Positions 1 to 4,007 of a stretch of DNA of 6,778 bases are shown one piece after another. The position numbers and the translations under genes were made by a program. The notes beneath the pieces are model-generated. The model saw nothing but the letters and a program-made list of their open reading frames with translations. It had not been told where the DNA came from and did no database searches. Position 1 is the stretch's first letter. Each line of letters opens with the position of its first letter. The DNA comes from Planctomycetota bacterium (lineage in GTDB: Bacteria; Planctomycetota; Phycisphaerae; Phycisphaerales; UBA1924): contig JAEYNG010000012.1 of NCBI GenBank assembly GCA_023412695.1, positions 1 through 6,778 on the forward strand, given 5' to 3'.

Positions 1-43
1 CCTCTCGCCCGGCCCGGCGTGGGTCGCAAGTATCGCCCCGCTC

Positions 44-67
44 AAAGGCTTGGGAAGGCCCCCAGCC
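44..67 (-). terminator. Weak intrinsic-terminator-like hairpin after the OmpA gene
   Basis: Five bases beyond the OmpA-family stop codon, the minus-strand RNA can form an 8-pair stem with one mismatch. The arms are GGCTGGGG and CCCAAGCC, with a 5-base loop, and only three U residues follow. The position is right for a terminator but the U tract is short, so termination would be inefficient or need Rho. The remaining bases to the left edge (1-43) hold no gene or signal that I can support. Confidence 0.35.
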
Positions 68-71
68 GGCC

Positions 72-722
72 TCAATACGTGTCAACGATCACGACCTCAA
101 CGCGGCGGGAGGCCGCCTTGCTGCCCTTCGGCTGGGCCGCGCCCATGCCCACCGTCGTGATATCGGAACGGGAGAGTCCCTTGGAAACGAGGTAGTCGCG
201 CACCGCGTCGGCGCGGGCCTTGGAGAGCGCCTCGTTGCTCCCCCACTTCGACTTCCGGATCGGGTCCGTGTCGGTGTGCCCCTCGATGCGGACGGTCGCG
301 CCCTCGTGCTGGCGGATCTGAGAGACGACGCGGTCGAGGTCGCGCTTGGCGGAGGCCTTCAGCGTCGCCTGGCCGGAGTCGAACAGGATGTCGCCGGAGA
401 TGGGAATGACGGTTTCGCGGGTGCGCGGGGCCGTGTTCCGGCGGCCGCCCCCCGTGTCGGTCGCCCAGCCAGCCTCGCCGCCGTCCATCGCCGGACGCGC
501 CTGTGCCGCAGCGAGCTGCTGCTGCATCGCCGCCTGATTCGTCTCCATCTGCGTGACGCGGTCGCGCAGCGCGGCGTTCTCCTGGAGCAACGCGGCGTTC
601 TCGTCCTTCATGGCGTTGTTACAGCCGCCCATGAACAGGCCCAGGCCGACCGCGGCAAGACCCGCGAGCTTGGCCGCGAACCCGAGGGTGCGACGGGTGG
701 TGGTGTGAACGCTGGTGGTCAT
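72..722 (-). CDS. OmpA-family peptidoglycan-binding lipoprotein
   Basis: This 216-residue protein is predicted to be an outer-membrane lipoprotein that anchors the envelope to peptidoglycan. It begins with a basic N-terminus and a hydrophobic stretch (about 12-32) ending in FMGGC. Cys34 is the likely lipidation site, although Met at -3 makes the lipobox imperfect. Residues 36-75 are Ala/Gln/Leu-rich with heptad spacing and probably form a short coiled coil. A Gly/Arg-rich linker (about 80-103) leads to an OmpA C-terminal domain (about 104-213) with FDSGQATL (114-121), GHTD (148-151), the N163...LSKARA segment with Arg170, and RRVEV (206-210). Asp151 and Arg170 align with the residues that grip diaminopimelate in this family. 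The DTDPIRKSKW insert is closer to the MotB/OmpA style than to classic Pal, and no TolB or Pal neighbours are visible. The reading frame is open back to 950, but I chose the ATG at 720-722. It has a GGAG nine bases upstream and is followed at once by the signal peptide. Confidence 0.9.
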   Translation of the reverse strand: MTTSVHTTTRRTLGFAAKLAGLAAVGLGLFMGGCNNAMKDENAALLQENAALRDRVTQMETNQAAMQQQLAAAQARPAMDGGEAGWATDTGGGRRNTAPRTRETVIPISGDILFDSGQATLKASAKRDLDRVVSQIRQHEGATVRIEGHTDTDPIRKSKWGSNEALSKARADAVRDYLVSKGLSRSDITTVGMGAAQPKGSKAASRRVEVVIVDTY

Positions 723-731
723 CGCTGGTGT

Positions 732-735
732 CTCC
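732..735 (-). promoter_or_regulatory. Ribosome binding site that fixes the OmpA start
   Basis: On the minus strand, GGAG lies nine bases before the ATG at 720-722. This good Shine-Dalgarno spacing favours this start over in-frame starts further upstream, which would bury the lipoprotein signal peptide. Confidence 0.6.
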
Positions 736-777
736 GTTCTCTGCGATCGCTGAAGAATGTTGCGTGCCTCACGCGCC

Positions 778-792
778 CCCGGCTCCGCCGGG
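778..792 (-). other. Stem-loop near the predicted 5' end of the OmpA mRNA
   Basis: CCCGGC and GCCGGG form a perfect 6-pair GC stem around a 3-base loop. If transcription starts near 799, the hairpin begins about seven bases into the message, after an unpaired U-rich stretch. A hairpin there commonly protects an mRNA from 5' decay. It is not a terminator on either strand, because no U tract follows it. The role is inferred from position only. Confidence 0.35.
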
Positions 793-805
793 TAAAAGCG
801 CGCAA

Positions 806-833
806 ACAGTATTAAGATCGGCCAAAACGTCAA
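806..833 (-). promoter_or_regulatory. Candidate sigma-70-type promoter for the OmpA gene
   Basis: On the minus strand, TTGACG (833-828) and TACTGT (811-806) are separated by 16 bases. They match five of six bases of the -35 consensus and three of six bases of the -10 consensus. The predicted start near 799 would give a leader of about 77 bases. A second, poorer candidate upstream, TTCACA (920-915) with TATACT (895-890), has a 19-base spacer. Housekeeping promoters are poorly defined in planctomycetes, so this call is tentative. Confidence 0.4.
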
Positions 834-933
834 CGGCGGTCCACCGGGGGCATGCATATCCTCCCGAACAACAGGTACCGGCCCGGCGCAGTATACCCGA
901 ATCGCGGGACTTGTTGTGAAGCTGATCAGAGTT

Positions 934-1758
934 TCACTTTCGTCGAGCAAGCGTACGGAACTCGCGGACCAGATCCTTCGCGCGAGTTGGGTCTACGGGG
1001 TTCTCCCATCGACCGCCGCGCTTGATGAAGGACCCCACGATCAGGGCGTCTGCTTCCCCAACCACCGCGTGTAGGTTCCCCGGCGTCACCCCCGACCCGA
1101 CGAGCACCGGCAGCCGCGTCGCGGCCCGAACCGCGGCGAGATCCGCCGGATCAGTCGGCTTGCCGGTCGCAATGCCCGTGACGATCACCCCGTCCGCGCC
1201 GAAGAACTGGGCAGCCTCGGCCGCCTCCGCGACGGTGACATCCGACGTGATCGCATGGGATGCGTGCTTTTTCTTGATGTCGCAGAGCACTTGTACGTGC
1301 TCTGCGCCGATCTCTCGCCGGTACCGGAGCAGTGGCCCCGCCTCGGCTTGGGCGAGCAAGCCCTCATCCGCGACATGACTGAACACGAAGTTCTCGCACC
1401 GGATGAACTGCAGGTCCGCGGCCAGTGCCACCGCCAATGCCTCACGGTTGCCGCCTGACAGGATCTGGATCCCAAGCGACATGTCCGCCCCGACCGCCTC
1501 GCGGACCGCGGAGGCAATAACCGTCATCACCGCCACCGTCTCCGGCCCGTGGCGCTGGTGGACATACGGCCGGTCGTGCATGTTCTCGACGATGATCGCA
1601 TCAAAGCCCACGTCGGCGAGCAACGCGGCCTCGGCCGCGGCCCGACGGGCGAGCTCGGCCACCGGCAGTCTGGAGAACGGCGTGCCGGGGAGCGCGCCGG
1701 CGTGGACCATGCCGATAAGCAGTTTCCGGCCGCGGAAGATGGGAGAGGCGGTGGGCAT
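934..1758 (-). CDS. BtpA/SgcQ-family TIM-barrel protein
   Basis: This 274-residue protein is a full-length member of the BtpA/SgcQ family of (beta/alpha)8 barrels. Family blocks occur in order: IGMVHAGALPG (15-25), DAIIVENMHDRPY (53-65), GPETVAVMT (71-79), FIRCENFVFSHVADEGL (118-134), CDIKKKHA (159-166), GADGVIVTGIATG (187-199), VLVGSGVTPGN (218-228) and NPVDPTR (253-259). The late glycine-rich VGSGVTP and IVGSFIK segments resemble phosphate-binding loops of related barrels. BtpA in Synechocystis is needed to stabilise photosystem I, and SgcQ in E. coli lies in a sugar-metabolism cluster. No enzymatic reaction is firmly assigned to the family, and a photosystem role is implausible without any sign of phototrophy here. 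The ATG at 1756-1758 matches the family start, but no clear Shine-Dalgarno precedes it. The gene is divergent from the sigma factor. It lies on the same strand as the OmpA gene, 211 bases upstream of it, so a shared operon is not required. Confidence 0.9.
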   Translation of the reverse strand: MPTASPIFRGRKLLIGMVHAGALPGTPFSRLPVAELARRAAAEAALLADVGFDAIIVENMHDRPYVHQRHGPETVAVMTVIASAVREAVGADMSLGIQILSGGNREALAVALAADLQFIRCENFVFSHVADEGLLAQAEAGPLLRYRREIGAEHVQVLCDIKKKHASHAITSDVTVAEAAEAAQFFGADGVIVTGIATGKPTDPADLAAVRAATRLPVLVGSGVTPGNLHAVVGEADALIVGSFIKRGGRWENPVDPTRAKDLVREFRTLARRK

Positions 1759-1781
1759 CGGTCGGGCTCGCGCAGGGAAGG

Positions 1782-1798
1782 GATACTGTACTCGTATC
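1782..1798. repeat. Small inverted repeat in the divergent btpA-like/sigma gap
   Basis: GATAC (1782-1786) and GTATC (1794-1798) form an interrupted palindrome with a 7-base spacer. It lies between the start of the BtpA-family gene and the start of the sigma gene. The position suits an operator or overlapping promoter elements for both genes. The arms are short enough to arise by chance, and I see no convincing -35/-10 pair on either strand of this 73-base gap. Confidence 0.2.
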
Positions 1799-1831
1799 TG
1801 AGGGGGATTCGTCAGGGCAAGCCGAGCGTAC

Positions 1832-2551
1832 GTGGAGCCGCACCAGACTGCCGCCGGGTTTCAGACCACGAGCTGGACGCTTATCGACGGCGCGCGCGCC
1901 GACCGGGCCGGGCTTGAGCGGCTCCTTCGGCAGTACTGGAGCCCTGTCTACGCGGCCATCCGCCGGCAAGGGTTCAGCAGCCACGACGCCAGCGACCTGA
2001 CCCAGGAGTTCATGACCCAGGTCGTCATCGGGCGGGACCTGGTGGGCAAGGCCGACGCCAGCCGCGGACGGTTCCGGTCATTCCTCAAGCAGTCGCTGCG
2101 AAACTTCCTCATCGATCGAAGCCGCGGCCGCAAGCGTGCCGAGGGTGACCGACCCGCCCATATCTCGACCGGCGGTGATGACGCTGGCGTGGCCGAGCCC
2201 GCAGCGGCGCCGGATGGGGCGGACGTGTTCGATCGCGAATGGGCGGCGGCGGTGATCGAGGTCACACTGCAGCGGCTCGAAGACGCCTGCCGCGAGGACG
2301 AAATGGAGCAGCACTGGGCGGCGTTCAAACTGAACGTCGTCGGACCGACGCTGCGGAAGTCCAAGCCGCTGTCGATGGACGACCTTGCAAACGCGATCGG
2401 CGCCGCGGACGGCACGCAGGCGAGCAACCTGCTGCAGACCGCGAAGCGCCGCTTCAAGCGACTGCTGCGTGACGTCGTCAGCGAGACGGTGACAGACCCC
2501 GGCGAGGTCGAACAGGAGCTTGCGCTGCTGAAGGCGAGCCTCGGGAAGTAG
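1832..2551 (+). CDS. Planctomycete-type ECF RNA polymerase sigma factor
   Basis: This 239-residue sigma factor directs RNA polymerase to a subset of promoters. Region 2 (about 12-100) opens with TTSWTLI (12-18) and contains YWSPVYAAIRRQG (35-47), DASDLTQEF (52-60), the core-binding and -10-recognition helices, and GRFRSFLKQSLRNFLIDR (79-96). A linker rich in Ala, Asp and Gly (about 104-133) follows. Region 4 (about 137-215) carries the -35-binding helix-turn-helix around SMDDLANAIGAADGTQASNL (181-200) and a basic helix, AKRRFKRLLRD (204-214). This architecture is typical of the large planctomycete ECF groups, many of which sit beside Ser/Thr protein kinases. Here no kinase or anti-sigma gene follows. 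The start is a GTG at 1832. The frame is closed by a TGA at 1799, and this is the only usable start before the TTSW motif. AGGG lies about 14 bases upstream, a rather distant ribosome site. Confidence 0.88.
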   Translation: MEPHQTAAGFQTTSWTLIDGARADRAGLERLLRQYWSPVYAAIRRQGFSSHDASDLTQEFMTQVVIGRDLVGKADASRGRFRSFLKQSLRNFLIDRSRGRKRAEGDRPAHISTGGDDAGVAEPAAAPDGADVFDREWAAAVIEVTLQRLEDACREDEMEQHWAAFKLNVVGPTLRKSKPLSMDDLANAIGAADGTQASNLLQTAKRRFKRLLRDVVSETVTDPGEVEQELALLKASLGK

Positions 2552-2558
2552 ACCGCGG

Positions 2559-2587
2559 ATGGCAGCCCGTTCGCTTACAATGGCAGC
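2559..2587 (+). repeat. Pair of ATGGCAGC direct repeats, possible operator
   Basis: ATGGCAGC occurs at 2559-2566 and again at 2580-2587, a 21-base period equal to about two helical turns. The second copy overlaps the last two bases of the TACAAT box and ends at the base before the start codon of the following gene. This geometry suits binding by a protein that touches the same face of DNA twice. Toxin-antitoxin operons are commonly autoregulated in this way. Function is inferred; only the repeat itself is seen. Confidence 0.35.
2576..2581 (+). promoter_or_regulatory. Candidate -10 box for leaderless transcription of the pair
   Basis: TACAAT matches the -10 consensus at five of six positions and ends six bases before the ATG at 2588. 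Transcription would therefore start at or within a base of the start codon. No Shine-Dalgarno precedes that ATG, which fits a leaderless message. No good -35 hexamer is present at 16-18 bases, so it may depend on an extended contact or an activator, or the gene may be read through from the sigma gene 36 bases upstream. Confidence 0.4.
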
Positions 2588-2917
2588 ATGGACCACCGAT
2601 ATCAGGACCGCGTGAGCCTGGAGATGGCGAGGCGGATCGCCTCGGGCCTGGCGGATCACCCGGAGTGGATCGAGCATGCGCGGATGAACCTTCGGCGCTG
2701 GTCGGAACTGAACGCGGATGCCCCGGGCCTGCTGCGGTGCTACGACGAGTGGCGACAGATCCTCGAGCGGCCCATCGCGGACGTGCGCGCCGTGCTGCTC
2801 GCCGAGAACGATGAGGGGCAACGGCTGCGGCAAAGCTCGCCCTTCGCGGGCGTGCTGTCCCCTCGCGAGGTCTGGGCTATCAAGGAGCACATGCGCAATG
2901 ACACGGCGGCAGCTTGA
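2588..2917 (+). CDS. Conserved hypothetical, possible antitoxin-like partner of DUF6036 protein
   Basis: This 109-residue soluble protein has no signal peptide or membrane segment. It appears mostly helical, with many Arg, Glu and Leu residues. The C-terminal part, DEWRQILERPIADVRAVL (53-70) followed by LRQSSPFAGVLSPREVW (80-96), resembles as I recall it the C-terminal domain of helix-turn-helix proteins that sit just upstream of DUF6036 nucleotidyltransferase-like proteins in Actinobacteria and other phyla. The N-terminus (LEMARRIASGLADHPEWIEHA, roughly 11-31) lacks a clear helix-turn-helix, so this is a short version without an obvious DNA-binding domain. The ATG at 2588 has no Shine-Dalgarno but a TACAAT box six bases upstream. 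The coding region overlaps the next gene by 20 bases, implying translational coupling. An antitoxin role is an inference from the pairing, and a structural partner or adaptor for the nucleotidyltransferase is equally possible. Confidence 0.7.
   Translation: MDHRYQDRVSLEMARRIASGLADHPEWIEHARMNLRRWSELNADAPGLLRCYDEWRQILERPIADVRAVLLAENDEGQRLRQSSPFAGVLSPREVWAIKEHMRNDTAAA
2882..2887 (+). promoter_or_regulatory. Shine-Dalgarno for the DUF6036 gene
   Basis: AAGGAG sits inside the preceding coding region, ten bases before the ATG at 2898. It identifies this ATG as the real start, although the frame is open further upstream. It also indicates coupled translation of the overlapping pair. Confidence 0.65.
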
Positions 2918-3443
2918 GCATGTGATTCGCGCCGCGGCGGGCATCACCGGGAGCGACAGCTTCGTCGTCATCGGTTCTCAAGCGGTTCTCGGGTCCCACC
3001 CGGATGCGCCTAAGGAGCTCGTGCTCTCGGAGGAGGTAGACATCTTCACGCTCCGGTCGGCCGATGACGCGACGCTCATCGACGGAACGATCGGCGAAGG
3101 ATCTCCGTTCCATTCAACCTTCGGTTACTACGCGCACGGCGTTGGGGAGGACACCGCGACGCTGCCCGACGGCTGGAGGGATCGGCTGGTATCGATCCGT
3201 AACGGGCACACCGGCGGCGCGACAGGGCTTTGCCTTGAGATTCACGATCTAGCCGTTTCAAAACTCTGCGCTGGCCGTGAGAAAGACGTCGAGTATCTTG
3301 TCCGACTCTTCAAGGCCGGCTTGGCCGATATCGCGATCGTGCGATCACGACTGGCTGCGACCGCGATGCTCGATGCAGACCGACAGTTACGCGCAAAGCG
3401 TCTGGACCGCATACTCCAGCTCGTCACACCGGACCCCGAGTGA
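2898..3443 (+). CDS. DUF6036-type nucleotidyltransferase-like protein
   Basis: This 181-residue protein resembles the DUF6036 family, which has a minimal nucleotidyltransferase fold related to AbiEii/MenA-type toxins. FVVIGSQAVLG (22-32) supplies the Gly-Ser motif, and EEVDIF (45-50) supplies the acidic pair, Glu46 and Asp48, expected to bind metal. A conserved central block, GTIGEGSPFHSTFGYYAHGVG (about 63-83), and LPDGWRDRLV (89-98) are characteristic of the family. The segment LEIHDLAVSKLCAGREKDVEYL (about 113-134), with Asp117, Lys122, Arg127 and Asp130, matches the second conserved block of AbiEii-like proteins. The protein is cytoplasmic by appearance and of normal length, with all visible motifs intact, so it is probably active. 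It may transfer a nucleotide to tRNA or to a protein, but no substrate can be read from the sequence. The start is set by a Shine-Dalgarno ten bases upstream. It overlaps its partner gene by 20 bases. No terminator is evident after the stop, in the 88-base convergent gap up to 3531. Confidence 0.82.
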   Translation: MTRRQLEHVIRAAAGITGSDSFVVIGSQAVLGSHPDAPKELVLSEEVDIFTLRSADDATLIDGTIGEGSPFHSTFGYYAHGVGEDTATLPDGWRDRLVSIRNGHTGGATGLCLEIHDLAVSKLCAGREKDVEYLVRLFKAGLADIAIVRSRLAATAMLDADRQLRAKRLDRILQLVTPDPE

Positions 3444-3531
3444 CGAGCGATCAGACCCTGCATCACGGCCGCCGATCGCCGTATTGTCACGCGGTAGAGA
3501 TGGCTTTGCTCGGGACGCGTCTGCACTGCGC

Positions 3532-3741
3532 CTAATCGTCCATGCACACTTCGCCGGGGCGGACAGGGTCCTGCGAACGCGTCTCCTCGCGGCCGGGCGT
3601 GCGCCGAGCGCTCGCGGTGTCGCGATGGAGCGACACGGGGTCGCTGGCGGGGAATGTGTCGGCCAAGGCCTTGTCAAGCTCCGCCTCGGACGGCGGTCGC
3701 GACGGGGGCACGGCGGGCTGATTGGGATTGGGCGTCTTCAT
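3532..3741 (-). CDS. Small TFPASDP-motif conserved hypothetical protein
   Basis: This 69-residue hydrophilic protein has a Pro-rich, probably disordered N-terminus (1-18). It also carries the block LDKALADTFPASDPVSL (22-38). The D/E-x-x-x-x-x-TFPASDP signature is widespread in short uncharacterised proteins of proteobacteria and other phyla, where it reads like DEALDETFPASDPP. Its role is unknown. The C-terminus (41-69) is Arg/Glu-rich and not recognisable. The signature makes this a real gene rather than a chance frame, despite its size. No Shine-Dalgarno is visible before the ATG at 3739-3741. That ATG lies in the 3' arm of a strong hairpin, which may restrain translation. It is the next gene downstream of the tRNA on the same strand, and it converges on the DUF6036 gene. 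Confidence 0.72.
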   Translation of the reverse strand: MKTPNPNQPAVPPSRPPSEAELDKALADTFPASDPVSLHRDTASARRTPGREETRSQDPVRPGEVCMDD

Positions 3742-3772
3742 ACCCGATCATGAAGACTGGGTATGAAACGCC
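3731..3772 (-). promoter_or_regulatory. Inverted repeat covering the start codon of the small TFPASDP gene
   Basis: GGCGTCTTCATACCC (3731-3745) and GGGTATGAAACGCC (3759-3772) pair over 14 bases with one bulge, leaving a 13-base loop. In the minus-strand message the ATG at 3741-3739 is locked in the 3' arm. A second perfect pairing, CTTCAT (3736-3741) with ATGAAG (3750-3755), is mutually exclusive with the long stem and also covers the start codon. Either fold would hide the initiation site, which suggests translational control. Without a U tract it does not look like an intrinsic terminator, but a mobile-repeat origin cannot be excluded. Confidence 0.5.
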
Positions 3773-3886
3773 GGTGAACACGGCCACTGTTTTGTTACAT
3801 CAACTGCCGCCGCGCGAGCTGGATGACAGGCCGTCGCCGCTTCGCGTCGTCGTTTGCAGTGCGATGTAGGTCCGACCTCTACGGAA
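3773..3886. other. Short gene-free stretch between the tRNA and the small gene
   Basis: The 114 bases downstream of the tRNA 3' end show no convincing gene, terminator or promoter. A weak hairpin with no U tract lies just after the tRNA (about 3868-3884). The tRNA gene does not encode its CCA end, so it must be added after processing. Confidence 0.4.
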
Positions 3887-3960
3887 TCAGGGTGACTCGA
3901 TTTGAACCTGCGGCCTTCTGGACCCAAACCAGACGCTCTACCAAGCTGAGCTACACCCTG
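3887..3960 (-). tRNA. tRNA-Pro(UGG) with two mismatches in the T stem
   Basis: The 74-base minus-strand gene folds as a tRNA. The acceptor arms CAGGGTG and CACCCTG pair perfectly, and A73 is the discriminator. The D stem is GCTC/GAGC with a GG-containing loop, and the anticodon stem is TCTGG/CCAGA around loop TTTGGGT. The anticodon is TGG, which decodes proline CCA and probably the other CCN codons by wobble. C1-G72 and A73 are the usual bacterial proline identity elements. The T arm is odd: GCAGG, loop TTCAAAT, then CGAGT. Only G53-C61, C50-G64 and a G49-U65 wobble pair, so 51-63 (A-A) and 52-62 (G-G) are mismatched. It may be functional with a weak T stem or a decaying copy. CCA is not encoded. 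It starts 47 bases after the stop of the large upstream gene on the same strand and could be co-transcribed with it. Confidence 0.88.
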
Positions 3961-4007
3961 GACGGCGAATGGTATGGCCGCGAAGGCACTGGAGCATCGG
4001 CGGTTGA

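Noticed and set aside
778..797. GC hairpin as a plus-strand terminator
   Set aside because: The bases after it on the plus strand are A-rich, not T-rich, and no plus-strand gene ends there.
276..815. Plus-strand open frame of 179 codons opposite the OmpA gene
   Set aside because: It overlaps the lipoprotein on the other strand, shows low-complexity Arg/Ala content and has no motif. It is a shadow frame.
720..950. Longer start for the OmpA protein at 950
   Set aside because: It would place 76 unrelated residues before the lipoprotein signal peptide and overlap the stop of the BtpA-family gene. The ATG at 722 has a proper Shine-Dalgarno.
2078..2971. Long minus-strand open frame of 297 codons across the sigma gene and the module
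   Set aside because: It is antisense to a sigma factor and a paired gene with clear family motifs. Its translation is Arg/Leu/His-rich with no recognisable domain, as expected for the reverse frame of GC-rich coding DNA.
3750..3869. Short plus-strand frame (about 39 codons) starting in the hairpin near 3750
   Set aside because: It has no recognisable motif and no ribosome site. It is indistinguishable from chance in this intergenic stretch.
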